From: Syngnathus acus | Taxonomy: Eukaryota > Chordata > Actinopteri > Syngnathiformes > Syngnathidae | Assembly: GCF_901709675.1 (NCBI RefSeq) | Contig: NC_051101.1 | Location: forward strand, 7,336,501 to 7,400,500 | Direction of reading: 5' to 3' | Length of the DNA stretch: 64,000 nucleotides | Notes under the pieces: model-generated | Databases searched by the model: none | The model's input: only the letters and a program-made list of their open reading frames with translations | Told to the model about the DNA's origin: nothing | Translations under genes and position numbers: made by a program | Shown: piece after piece, positions 37,860 to 51,215 of the stretch | Numbering within the stretch: the first letter of the stretch is position 1 | How the letters are laid out: every line of letters begins with the position of its first letter

Positions 37860-37948
37860 CCCAAAATATAATAGTGTAAATAATCGTAATTTCAATATTG
37901 AACAAAATGATTGTGATTATGATTTTTACCCATAATCGAGCAGCCCTA
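37860..37948 (-). mobile_element. hAT-like nonautonomous element fragment
   Basis: Read on the minus strand the fragment begins TAGGGCTGCTCGATTATGG and continues with ATCATAATCACAATCATTTT and CAATATTGAAATTACGATTA. This AATCG/CGATT-rich terminus is a familiar fish transposon end. Only one end is seen. Confidence 0.5.
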
Positions 37949-40900
37949 ATATGAACTAAAGCGCTCAGTCACATGACATGAATGTATCATTTCTACTCTA
38001 CAGTATTGTACATGCACATTTATTTACTACTGATACTAGTAGATCACGTAGTCCATATCGATATATTGATAAACCTATCACGACTGATCAAAGGAGACTT
38101 AACCTATGACTGATATGATTTATCTCGTTTATCTAGAAATCAAAGATCCTTGGTCGCTCAGTTGGTATTCACCTTCTAGCCATTGAAATAGGTCGATTCA
38201 GTTATATCCCTGAAGATAGGCGGCTGAGTGCCATGTGTGACTTGAAGTGGAAAATGAATCTCATTTTCTCCTGTATGCTACTTTATGTAGATATAAAAGT
38301 GTGTTGGTTTAATGGTATTATAGAACACTTTCTGATGTCAGATTATGAAACTAAGAAATGTCTGTGTGATTTTGGAACTAGAAACTTTTATTTCTAAATC
38401 TTGGAAAAGAGGGACATTTTTTATTTTTTTTCCTTCTTCATGATTTCCGGTTGCACAGTAGTCCAGTGCGCATTGCACTTTTCTATTTTATTTATTCATT
38501 CACAGACTGCTATATTGCAGGCTGATGTGTTACAAAGTGATGTAGTGCTATGTGACAAAATTCAGTATTTCTCGTCTGTTGGATTGGTAATTTATTTAGC
38601 ACAATACACTCATGGCCAGGTTTCTTAAACCAAGGCGCATCACCAGGTGACTGACCGCTCCATACTGTAAGGACGGACCAAGTTCCAAGAATAGTGTGGA
38701 AACTTATTGTCATAATTTCGGATTCTGTTCAAGTCAAGGCAAAATTTCATGACACCTCACTGCCATTCATTTATTAGTAAAGAGCAGTGTACTTGCGCCA
38801 TCAACAGCAGTGAATAATTCACTCACCGAAACAACACTTGCAACTTTTTTAAAATGCCGACATCAGTTCTTTCACGGTGGGGACCAAAATGTAAAAACAA
38901 GCATCTGACTGACTAATATGGCCTTTTTGTTCTTGACCTTATAAAAACCTGTGTGCACCTCGCAGATTCCACTGAGTACGATTTGCTATTCAGTGCAGGC
39001 ACTTTATACAACGGCTATAAACCTTTTGCATTAAAGGTGCTCACATGACTCACCTTTAAGTCCAACATTTGAAGTACGTGTGAATACAAAAATATTTTTA
39101 GAAATTTAGCTGAAAATAAAACCCCTCTGTTTCAGAATCACGTAAATATTATTTTCAGTCTGTGACATGTGAGAAGAAGCTAATTGGCCTTGTCTGTCAT
39201 ATTGTCATGGCACATTTTTCTTTCTAAGAAAGCATGCTGTGACAAAAAGCTAACTGCTTGCTACAAGACATCCGAAATTCAAAACATCCGCTTTTAATTT
39301 TCAATCAGATGCTTATTAACTCTCCAGTACGCTCCCCTGTATGGACATTTTTGACAGACATGCTACCTTGAAGGATTGTAATTAAATTGGAAATACTAGA
39401 TGTGAATAGAAGGCTCTTAAGACGATATATATTCAGAGAGAGTGAAAGCAAATACATATATCTTCGTCGGATGTTGACTTGCTGGAGAGTGGGAGGCATC
39501 AGACCCCCTGAGGACTGGCATAGGCATTTAGGTCGGGGGGGCTTCCAGCTTGATTTGCATCACATAAGAGAATTAATGTAAGAGGTTGCCTGTTCCTCTT
39601 CATTAATGTCCTCTAGCCCCAAATAGAGTTGTGATGTGTATAGTGTACGTAATAAGGAATCCCAATCCCTGTGGAAAGCTACCTACAAATGAAAGCAAGG
39701 GTTGATTTTCTAAGATTGCCTCTAGGGGCAGAGTGAGGCCTTTGAAATGATTGAATGGAATCCTTTGAGTCACACAATAATGCCAGTACCTAGAGAACAC
39801 ATACAGGCACATGAGACCCGAAGCCGTCCCAGAGAATCTGTCACCGGCCTCACAAGCAGATCTAACCACATTCAGTGTCTTCGCCTCCAAAGTCAAAAAC
39901 GGCTAATCGTGCCTATTTTGGATATTTCCAGCTTGGAGAAGACTCATTTGTGTCGCCACTAATTTAGACAATAATGGATGTGTGATGAGTTAATTGTATG
40001 AAAGGTGACAGTGAATTTAGAGTACTGTGCACTGTATTCAAGTCCAACAAAAGCAACATTTTTACAAAAAAGTAATCACTTTTCTGGGATACGTATTGAA
40101 GCTATTCATGGTTTGCTTGTCGTAAATTGACCTACCATAGTTATTTTCCCCCTATGCAATCCATCCTTAGTTGATCTCTTGAAAACTGCATATATTTATG
40201 CTCTTTGTGTCGACTGGTAGAGTGATATCTTTCTATGTCAGTGAGAAGCTAAGTTTAACCTGGGTTGTTAGTGGTAGTAATGGAGATTATTCATTCAGTG
40301 TAGTGTTGTAAAATGAGTTTGCAATGTTGATAAACTATTCTAGAATTATCGTTTGTGATGCATGAACATTTAAAAATGATAAAGGAAATAGTTTTTTGTT
40401 TTATCACATCTAATATATCTGAGACAGACTTTGAATGCACATGTGTGCATAATTCCTGAGGTTCTGTACATATGCATCAACTCCTCATGCTCCGAGGGAG
40501 GCAGATTGATTACAACGGCTGATGAAATCAGGATGTGTTGGAGAATGGCAGGGGGTGGGAAGATGATCCTGCATTAGACTGAGTGAGCACATAAATTCAG
40601 GTGACACTGGGGATAAGAGGTTTTCAACTGCCATCGTCCCCTGTGGCATTGACTCACCCCTAGCCTCCACATCCTTCATGTCCTCAAAATCATAATAAGG
40701 TTAATGTTGTTTTAGGGACAAATTTCTTGTTCATTTCTCACAAAGATGTCATTGTTATGAAGTAATGATGATGGGACCGGTTAGCTACTCGTTGTTTCTC
40801 GATGCATCAGTTGCTATACATTTGCTGATCCTTTATGCTTTGTCCTAAGTTCATTCTGTCGTACGCCTGATTGCATCACGTATCCAGTTGCTAAGCAGTT

Positions 40901-41620
40901 GCCGTTTCTTTTATATTCTATGTCCTGTTATTATGTTAGCCTTTATTCTTTCATAAAGGCCTGCCTACTCGTTGAAATTTCTTCCAGGTAGAACGCCTCA
41001 TTTTCTTGAGTGCCCAGCCCTGCTTACTTTATAAAGGATGGGGAAAAAAAATAAAAATGAAAACTCTATATTCCAATTCTTGCATTAAAAAGAAGAGGGG
41101 AGGCGGTTAGTATGCATGCAGATAAGGGAACCTCAACAAAACAATGCCGAATTACGATATCACAGTGAATGTGAAAGAAATGTCACCACCATTTGCTTAT
41201 GATTGGAAAATGCTTCAATACACCACCAGCAAAGATACATTTCATCACATACCTTGAATTCCTTTTGACTCTTATTGTGCCACAATTTGACTGTATCAGG
41301 AATTTGATGAAGCTAATATTGAAAATGCAGGAGGAATGCGTGTGCCTTTTATTTCAAAGCCACCCTACGCCACTCCACACACATACCTTCACCTTTGACA
41401 CAAGCACCGTATCAGCACCAATTTCTGTCACTTAACTGTGCGCCAGATCGTGAGCGATTACCTTGGGTGCCACCTGGATGAATGAACCTAGTCGATGGGA
41501 TGGTGCTGGGTCTCAGCTGCTCATGTAATTCGCAATGACACCTCATTTTAGAAGCGTTCATCTCCTAAATCTCGGTGGGATAACTGGTAACTGAGAAATG
41601 TAACGCAATCACAGATTAAG
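37949..41620. other. Gene-free stretch
   Basis: No supported gene. The part at 39240-39640 has low repeat content and many TAAT/ATTA cores, so it could hold a conserved noncoding element; this is a guess from texture only. Confidence 0.4.
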
Positions 41621-41623
41621 GAG

Positions 41624-41728
41624 CTTTGTTTTTCCTCATAGGTTTATCTTCTTTCCAATTTCAAACGAGGAGCTGTAGTATCCTTTGTTTTTCCTCATAT
41701 GTTTATCTTCTTTCCAATTTCAAATGAG
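41624..41728. repeat. Recent 59-bp tandem duplication
   Basis: CTTTGTTTTTCCTCATA plus GTTTATCTTCTTTCCAATTT occurs at 41624-41669 and again at 41683-41728. Over 46 bases the copies differ at only a few positions (for example CATAGG/CATATG and AACGAG/AATGAG). The high identity shows a recent event. Confidence 0.9.
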
Positions 41729-44700
41729 ATTGAATCCAGTAAATTGTATTCCAATGTGTTTCATGCTGCACGTGTTTGTCAAAATATAATGCCTGCTTAT
41801 TAGAAGACAGACCATCCCCCTCCATTGGTCACAATAAAAGTTAAACACATGTTTTCTTATGTAATCAAGGACTGTGAAATAATTTATTTTACATTTTTTA
41901 TTTTGTATGAAGAGTGGCAAAGTTATCTCTAGCCAATGCATGACACTGATTCTCCAGTATTAATTCTAGTGTTATATGCAACTGTGAGAAAAATAAATTG
42001 AGCTCTAATACTGCTGTGAAAGGTCATTTACAACACTTAACATTAAAAATGATGTACCACACATATCATAATGACAGTAAATATAGTATAGCAACGCATT
42101 CCCAGTTCCAGGTCTATTATGTTTGTTTGTTCTATTAATGTTTTGTTCCTGAATTAAAAATAACAGTTGGCAAGGTTTTCATATAGAGCATGGTCATATT
42201 ATAATTACATATATTTGACATAGAAAACGCCTTGCTTCAATGCGTGCTGGTCCTGAAGCAGTTGTCAAAGTTAAAATAAAAACGAACAATGACTCATGTC
42301 TTGTAAGATTAAAGAACTTTAAATAGGGGGATGTATTTTTGGTAAAGTAACATCATTTAGTCTCACTTGACCCTGACACGCTGAGCAAAAACATCCAAAA
42401 CGTTGTTGGCAGGCACATCTTCTGTCTTTTTTGTTCTCTGTTAGGGGATGTCCGACAGAGTTGTGAATGAGCCCTGGCAGCGAGAGGCACTTAATGAAAT
42501 TGCCCCTGTGAAATTTGGAAGGATCCAGAGTGGAGGACAACAGCCGATGTTGATATTCTATTTTGTTTTGCAGAGGAATGACTCTTTTGCTGAGCATCCC
42601 TCCCATTTCCAACTGAGGACTATGGCCATGAATTTGCAGGCCTTGATTCTCATTCCAACTACTTTACACTCGGGTGCAATTCAAGCCAAATTTGCGGCAT
42701 GATGAAGCCAACAGGAGCATATTACCTGTGAAATACAGAAAACCAATCAAAACCATTGTGCCAAGAAAATCTGTGTGTGTGTGTTTGCGCACGTGCATGT
42801 GTGTGTGTTTGTGCTTGTATTTACATTTAAGACACATTTGTTTGGTGTGCTGTGATATTTATTAGGTACTGCTGATGTAAAATATATAGACATGATCCAG
42901 ATGTTCTCACTTCCAGGTTAACTGTAGACTCCCAGGATTGTGTGAGAATAATCTTGTGATAAATGTGCTGACTGCAGCGTTTGTGTTGTGAAGTGATACA
43001 ATACCTTTAATCCATCAGACTTACCATTTAGGTAATGTCCTTTTTAGTTTAGAAATCAGGATTTCATCTGCTTTAACAGATTGAGTGTAGTCAACCATCA
43101 TGATTCTCCGTCTTGCTTCAACCATGAGTGAAGCGAGTTATTTATAGATAATTGCGCACCAGTCTTCTTAGTAGTCGGGCTTGACAGTTGAGAATTCTTT
43201 TTAAAGGTGAGTAAATAGTGATTTTTAGCATTATAAACCTAACGCTATTTGCTGTTTTTTTGTTATGTTGTTACTTTAAGAAATGCTATTCCGAAAACAG
43301 TTATGTTGTTCATTATACTTTCCGGCAGTAGCGGCTGATAGAATTTGTCAAGGGGTGATATTTTATACATACACAATATACTAAATATGCTAAAATAATA
43401 GTAGTATATTTCAAAAAGGAAAGAGTTGTTTTAAGAAACATTATCATTCATCACAAATACATTTCTTCAGTTGGCTGTAACATCAAGCTGATTCTTTTTG
43501 TAGAAATACAGGGACTTTCAAAATGTGCCTTTTTGTTTTGTTGTATGGAGAATTTACCTGCTAATAAGGTCCACTTCTTGTAATATTGATGGATTCGCTG
43601 ACCCAATTTGAAAAGCCTGAAACCCAGTGGCAAACAGCAGGGTTAAAGCAGCATGAATGCCTTCAAGCGTGCCTCGGGCACATACAGAGGAGCGGGGTAT
43701 TTAATTCAGAGCCAAAACTTGATAAGAGACCCAGTAAATACCAGTAGCAGTTGTTTTTCCATCTCACACATCAGAAAATAACAAATGTTTGTTCTCTGAC
43801 AAAGTTTTTCACAAGAAATATCGCTCTAAAACACATTATGATCAATAGCACAATGCTGCACAAACACCCGTGGCTCCTTTTTCAGGTTTTTCCAAAGAGT
43901 TGAATTGCCTCTTGATAACAATTGTGTGATAGCACTGATTGATTTCCCATCTTTTCGCAGCATGAAAATTGCTTGCCCCCTCCCCTCATAAATAGCTGAA
44001 TGATTTTCAAGAGTTTATTCAAATTGTAAATGGTGTCTGCACAGGCAATACCTAAAACTGAAACGGAGCATAGACATCCAGCGCTATTTACAGTTTGACA
44101 AATCAATCGAACAGAATATACCTGGAAGTGAAAACACAATCGTCAATCACATGCTCCAATACATCTGCTTACATAATTGATGGGTGGGTTTAAACAAAGA
44201 TAAAAAAAAAATCGAGTTGGGTATCAGATCTGATTTGATCAGATTTTTTTTTACATTTACCTAACCTTCGATATCCACCCCGAAAGCCTCCACAGACTTC
44301 CAGCACAATGAGTCACAGGCCATAATACTATTCAGAATTAATTGTAACATCCATTGTCACTCTGTGTGACACTCATCTACCTTGCAGAAAAATGCAATTA
44401 ATGTGGAGCTTGCATGCAGCAGGACATTAAAAGCCACATTTGTCACTGTCAGGATCTGAGCAGGCGTCTGATTGCAAAGCTGATTGAAGAAGATGGCATC
44501 TTCTAGCTAATCCAATCTCTTGCTTTTCTACCAAGAGAAGACAGAGAGGTGAACTCTGACTGTAATATAGCCCTAATATCTTGGTCAGATACAGGCAAGG
44601 CTCTACAATTTTGTTCTCTCCCAGGGGGCGGGGGGTGAACGGGGCTTGACCAATGAAGGAGCTTAGAAAATAACTGATTTTCATGACTTCAGTGAGTTTA

Positions 44701-47700
44701 TAAGGACCTTCTATTTTTTTCATTAAAAGGATCACAAACACGTTCAGTGTTGACTGATTCTAGCCAATGAATATTCAGCAAAATCGTGACCACGAGACAA
44801 TGGCAAAAAGGTTGCACTATAACGTAGTAGCAGCCCATAACGTAATAACGACCCATGACGTAAAAAATTGCCCTCTTTTAAATGGAAAAACGCAACAAAA
44901 CAATTGGGGGTGAGTATTCATTTAACAGTGTTTATAAAACTGCTTTAAAAAAAAAAAAAAAAAAATCAAGTTTCATGATGTGTTACCGTCTTGTCTTTTA
45001 TTACACTCTCTGTTTATATTGTTGAACAAATGAAACATTTGATTCTAACCGCTGAAAGGTTCCGGCTGCAAGAAACAGGCTAGTTATTTGCATGATATTC
45101 ATTTTGTTTTATGGAATACAGCCCGGGAGTAGCATGTGGTTGGAAATGTCTCAAAACCAATGTGCAATAGCCACTTATTTTTATTTGAAAGTCTCAAACT
45201 ACATTTTCATATGAAACTAGTTTCACATTAGCATAGAAATGAATATGATGACAGATAATGAATATCTTCTTTTTGGTGCACTGTCAACATAATATTAACA
45301 ATAGAAAAAAGAAAAATATGTTTTTTGCTTTATTATTTATTTTGTTTATGCTTGAGTTATGTGATATGGATGATACTGCCTAAAAGAGGGAGAGGAATGT
45401 ATAAAAACAAAAGTATTTGATTATCAAAGAAAAAAAAAGTCAAGGTCAGCAGGAGCCAGGTTGCAGCTTTGCCTGAACCGACAAACCAATCTACATTGCA
45501 CACATGTACGCACTTGTTCTCAGGCCGACAAGATTGTGGCTGTGGAATGAGGTGTCACATTTGGTTTCCTTGAATAAGATAACATCATAATTAGTGGGTA
45601 AATTGAAAAAAATATCTGCAGGCTGCATGGTTTTTATTTTATTTTATTTTTTAACTCAAATGCACTTTTTACATAAGTATGCATTGTGCAGATTTTCTGA
45701 CCTTAGCATACAAGGGTTAAGCGTAACATGTTCACCACCAGTTTTTAAATTTTGCTGATGACTATTGCAATCATTTATATACTTAATTGTATATAAAAAT
45801 AAAAAGCCATACTTTATTTCAACTGTTTATTTATTTTTATATTTTTACGTCTCCCCATCGATTATTTTGTGTGTTGTCTCACACAAAACACCATCAAACT
45901 TCTTATGCACTCGGCTTGCTATAAAATATAGTTTGCTTTTCCTTCCTGCAGTGATGTGTTGCCACTGTTTTGTTTCAACATGTTATGATCATTTCTTTCA
46001 CATCCCAATATTTACTTTCTATTCCCCACCTCATCCAGAGGCACCTCAATTTCAGAAAGTAAATGTTTTTTTTTTCCATTTCTTGCTGCTGTGCTTTACA
46101 CAAAAGCACCATTGATCAACAGGTTTGATTTAATTTCTGCAATGCATTGACATTTATGGTTGAATGGGGGAGTGTAAAGTAAGAGGCTATGATTTACTGG
46201 TTGTGGCTAATAAACAGAAGATCATATGTGTGGATTTTTAATAATGCTCGTATGTATTTTCAGATAACAGCATTTGCGTAAACGCCCTTTTTGCAGAAAT
46301 GCTATGCACACTTATCAGTGAGATGCAAGAAGATGACGAATGTTCAGTTTTAGTTTTCATTTGTCGAAAAAGAAATGTCAAAATCTATTATTAGTGGTTT
46401 AACCGTCTTTATGATGTACGTATATTTTCAAGGTTATAAAGGTCATAGTTTGAGAAAGTACGGTGAGTAACTTACATGCATGAACTGTATGCTAACAGTG
46501 CTAGTAAACAATGGGTTTATTCTAATTGACTTGAACATTACTTTATGATAAAAAAGGTTAATTGATATTGTGCATGTATCGTATAAATTAACCATCAACA
46601 TCATCAACAGACAGCAAAACACGTCATCAAAGAAGTTCAGCATGTTATGTTCGAATAAATTGGATTTTGCTTTAAGATACTATCAGCTTTTAAGTCCCTG
46701 CAATTTTAATTTACTTTGTGTTGACAGATTGTTATCTGCTATCACTTGTCTCTTATCAGTACAATGAAATGGAATTTCAGGTGACCATATAGGTGATTTT
46801 TAAGGAGCAAATCTGTCAAAGTCTGGGGGTGCCTTATCTGTCATCAGCTTTGCCTTTATTCGTATTCGTTGGCTTTCACACGGTGACTTGTACAGCCTTT
46901 TGGAGCAGAATTGTTCTGTACACTGTAAAGTGTAGTTATGGGCAAAAGTGATTTGTTTATCTATCAATGAGCATAGTATTATAGTATGTTCAGTCTTGAT
47001 CAGCTATCAGGTAAAGTATTTATTGTCATTAAGTGTATACTGTGCCCTGTGTTATATACATTTTGCAATAGGAAAAAAAACATCCAACATGGCAATTAAT
47101 TATTAATTGTATTTTATTTCATTTTTCACCAGACATTTCATTGTATCTTATGAGAAAAAGCATTTGAGTTCTAAAATAAATCCGAGGCAGGACATTTGAA
47201 AGACAGTATCGCTTACTTGTCTTCAGTCTCGACTCTGAAAATTGATGGGGAGGTTCTTTTTTTTTTTTTCCCGAAGGGAAGCTTCTTTGCATTATCTTCT
47301 TTAAGCCTCTTTCGGTTTTCGTCCACCCGTTGCCACGGCAAGTAGCTTTGAAAGTGGATAGGGCCCACATTCTAATGAGACGTCACCGCCTTGGGCGACC
47401 AGCAATCGGCTCAAGGTTATCTAGAGTCACTAAAGCGCTACGGGTTTTAGCTTCTGATGAATGTGTTGCAGTTGTACGGATTTTGTGATTAATACCAACA
47501 ATACTTTTTGTCACAATCTTGGAAAAAAAGTAGCACAACATAATGCGCACGTGACCTCGAGTGATCTATTTGAACTCAGGTTTAGGGTAGATCACTCAAC
47601 CTTTTTGTATTTCTGTTTAATCTCATGACTTCATTGTTGCTATGTGCTGCATGCTTGTCCCTTGTGTTCCAATTGGTCCCTGTACCCTTTTAAATAAAAT

Positions 47701-48393
47701 TTTAAATGACCTTTTGGAGTTTTTCCTTGCTGAGACGACGCCTTGTTTTCTGCATTTTGAATGCAGTGCCAAGAGAATGAGGTGTCATGAAATTCCTCGT
47801 TCGACTGAACAGAAAGCAAATTGCTGTTCCACTGGTCCATTAGGTTAGTACTAATCAAAAGAAATCACTTCCTGCTGCCTTTGTTTTAAACATTAAAAGC
47901 CTTTTATAGTGTACACATTACTGCTATTGTCCACCATAAATGATGCAGCTTCAACTTTTCTTTTCAGCACAACAGCTGTAAATATTTCAGGGAGGAACAG
48001 AATCAGCAGAAACTCAATTATTCTCCACTGAATAAGTGAGCTGAGGGCTATATGCTCTTACTGGAGTTTGTAATTCTGCAGAGAATCAGCAAAGTACGCA
48101 TCACATATATGACAAATGCCTTTAACGGCAAAGACTGTACATACACCAAATATTGATCTATTGTCTGACATCTATTCATCTATACACACAGCATATGGTA
48201 TCCTCATGACAAGACATTCCTACATTTCATTTCCTGTGCTATTTCATTTTCAAAATAGTCATAAGTTTATCATACACCACAACCAGATAGAATTCAAACT
48301 CCAGTGGCTCCCGCACTTCTTAATAGCACATTGTTTTAATTTATGAGATTCCTTGAATTTACAGTAGCTTTTATGGTGGAATTTGGACGTATA
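41729..48393. other. Gene-free AT-rich stretch
   Basis: No supported gene. It contains a short GT-rich run near 42773-42812, a 24-base A-run at about 44947, and three 18-base CGTA-containing units at 44816-44869. The segments at 42340-42720 and 44270-44510 have mixed composition with homeodomain-like cores, so they are candidates for conserved noncoding DNA. Confidence 0.4.
44816..44869. repeat. Three 18-bp tandem units with ACGTA cores
   Basis: ACTATAACGTAGTAGCAG, CCCATAACGTAATAACGA and CCCATGACGTAAAAAATT follow each other at exactly 18-base spacing, each with ACGTA at the same place. The third contains a TGACGTA CRE-like core. Confidence 0.7.
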
Positions 48394-48715
48394 CTATAGA
48401 GCAGGGGTGTCAAACTCATTGTTTTCGCGGGCCGCATTGTAGTCATAGCTTCTTTCGGAGGGCCATTATGACTGTCAACCCAAATAAATGTATGAGCACC
48501 TCATATTATATACAGTAAAAGCTACTCGTTTTTAAATCAGACAAGTAAAAACTGGTCAAATACTTTCTAAAAAGATATTATTAAAAGTGAAGACAATTTG
48601 CAATTCTAGTAATGACACGAATTTGATGCACAATTTATCTTCGTGGGCCACATAAAATGATGTGGCGGGCCGTATCTGGCCCCCGGGCCTTGAGTTTGAC
48701 ACCTGTGCTATAGAG
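48394..48715 (+). mobile_element. Intact nonautonomous hAT-type MITE with 8-bp target duplication
   Basis: The 306-base body (48402-48707) starts CAGGGGTGTCAAACTCA and ends TGAGTTTGACACCTGTG, which are inverted copies of each other with few mismatches. The 8-base direct repeat CTATAGAG flanks it at 48394-48401 and 48708-48715, as expected for hAT transposition. Subterminal GCGGGCCGCA/GGCGGGCCGT also mirror each other. There is no transposase frame, so mobility would depend on a transposase elsewhere. This family is abundant in teleosts. Confidence 0.92.
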
Positions 48716-49200
48716 GGTGGGGTAAGCCAGACCTTGCAACACATTTCAAGTGGATTGTGATTTATACAGTTATTTCCGGACTACAAAAGCAGATTTTGAG
48801 ACACAGTACAGTGATAAACAGTGTGGTTGCAATAAGTCCGTCAGAGACCACGTCGATTTTTAGTGCAAGTGTATAGGTTAGATTCATGAGCCAGGGGAAA
48901 CAAGTGGCCACAGCTTAGCATCTTGACAGCTTGATGTGAAGGTGCTGTCCACAAGTCTTGTGGATCGACCTGGAGGCGTCAGTACTTTCTTTTTGAAGGC
49001 AGGAGAGGTGTGGGAGGGGATGGAGGTGTCGTCAGCACTGCTCATGGAAGTCAAAAATGTCTGAGAAGCTCAGCAGGGTGGCAGTGAAGATCTCGCAAGT
49101 GATGATACATTCAATGGCGATTGTGTTGATATTTTGCTTCCCTGATTCCACGGGACACTGGTGACATCATCAATGCATTGTGTGATGTAGTATGCTGCAA

Positions 49201-49317
49201 CATCCGTCCGTCTGTCACTCCCTCTCTCTTTGTCTGTCCGTCCATTCGTCCCTCCATCCCTCCCTTCCATCCCATCCCTCACATCCATGCCACCGTCCCT
49301 CCCTCCCTTCATTCAGT
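49201..49317. repeat. Pyrimidine-rich (TCCC/TCCG)n low-complexity tract
   Basis: About 115 bases dominated by TCCGTCC, TCCCTCC and CCATCC words, with nearly all purines on the other strand. Such tracts can adopt triplex (H-DNA) structure. Short open frames through it are artefacts of low complexity. Confidence 0.85.
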
Positions 49318-51123
49318 CTTAGTGCATTCATGAATGTCTATGCATTTGTTGCTGCTTATTTGTCGATTTGCATTTTGTGTTTGTTGGCTGTGACTTTGGC
49401 TTCCCTGCAGTGAAGCTGTTTTACGTGGTGATGGGTGGATGAGACAGCAAGAGGAAAGACAGCACTGATTCTAAGTGACCTTTAATTCTTAGAATTATGA
49501 AGATACTGTAATTATAACATAATATAAATTATGAAAATGTCAGCTTTTATCATTATCTGTTAAATCATTGCTTTGAATCTGCCAGAAAAGGCTGAGTCAC
49601 TTTGAACCAAGGTCTACAGCAGGGGTTCCAATAAAGCTGATTTTGAATCCCGAAAACTGTATATGGGTCATGTCGTTCCATAGAACATACCGTTATAGCA
49701 AAGTAGACTTTGAAAATGGAAAATGAAGGTGACTTTATTTCAATGTTTTAGACTTCTGGCATTTGTATTGAGCTGCCTTGCATGTCCTTTGTTTGAAACT
49801 CATATCGATTTTTAACACACCTTGTGAAAGGAAGTTGCTTAAGTGACATTGAATCAGGAACAAGGCAATTTAATTACAGTCTCAGGATATTAAAACAAGT
49901 ACTCATTTGCTGGCGTTGTTCATCACGGTATGCTCCAACAACCTTTATGCGAACAAGGTCACATGTTAAGAAGCACGCTATTGTTTAAAGGGAATGAATT
50001 GATATAGGAGGATCAGGGGTAGAACTTAAATAGGGCACGTATTGCTCTCCTGGTACTCTAGTATAGTGCTCCTCTGATATTGGTGAAGCGTGGGGAAGAA
50101 ACAATGTGAAAGATATCCTTTTCAAATGAACATGTGAGACGTGCCTGTTTTATAACGTTGATGAAGGGTTATGATATCTCTGGGAGCTTTGATGTAAAAA
50201 CACTCTGTAATGTAAAAACTTTCACACAGAATGATAAGAAAGTTACGTATACGCACCGCTTTACAGATTACTGACCCAATTATAACAGGGACAGATACAT
50301 AGAGGACATCTTGCGCATACAAATGATTGGGAAACCAAAAATGGCGAGATGCTGTCATGTTTTAATGAGTTCAAGGCTTCTAAAGTACAATTTGACAATA
50401 ATCATTATTGTTCTTACTTCCAGTACTCGGTCTGTCAAAACGGTTCTTGATAATCTGAATTGAAAACAATTTAAAAAAAAAAAAAAAGACATTCTCCAAC
50501 TTTTGATTGATGTGATTTCTACCGAAAATACCAACAGAAAGAAGACTCCATCCATCAGACCGCACTTGGTACAAGACTTGCGCTGGGCACAAAAATATTT
50601 CTGCTTGGTTAATATTATGAACACAAAAGGAAAAATAAGATATTTCACTCAATAGTAAACGACCATGACCTTCAGTACATCATCAAATAGGGAGGAGAAA
50701 GTGTTGAACAAAGCGACTGAAGGTATTCAAAAAACCCACAGAAATTGAACTAAAGTAAAATTCTTTACTTCTGTCTTTCACATAAAAGATTCATGCTTTC
50801 ACTAAAGATACTTTTTTTCTTGCTTTCTGAGTTTGGGTGGAGCCCACTGAGCAAAGAGACATCCACTTTTATTGCAAAGTTTATGGGTAATATGGTGCAA
50901 TCGACAGACAAACGCAATTTCTTATCCTACCTAAAGGACCCCGAGTGAGATTAAGAGGATATCAGAAAAAATTGATAAGACACAAGAGAACAGTGCTTTT
51001 CTCTTGAAAGCATCCCACTGTGATATGGCATAATAATTGATGGCCTAACTCAATACCCAGCTCATGTCATACATTCACATGCAAATAGAACAACACACAT
51101 TTATCATTTAATTATAAAGGGCA

Positions 51124-51215
51124 CCTTGGCAGGAGGCTAATCACGTAGCAACCTCGCCAGTCCTCATTTTCAAACGTGTGGCCTGCAACAGGATTTGAAT
51201 CCTAAACCAGCCGGT
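51124..51215 (-). repeat. Possible old tRNA-derived SINE relic
   Basis: On the minus strand GGATTCAAATCCTG resembles an internal B box. The preceding GGAACCGGCTGGTTTAGGAT does not give a clear A box, and no acceptor stem forms. It may be a SINE relic or chance. Confidence 0.2.

Noticed and set aside
49070-49413. Open frames on both strands over the TCCC-rich tract
   Set aside because: They translate a low-complexity repeat (SLPSHPSHP or GGRDGGMDGR-like) and are not genes.
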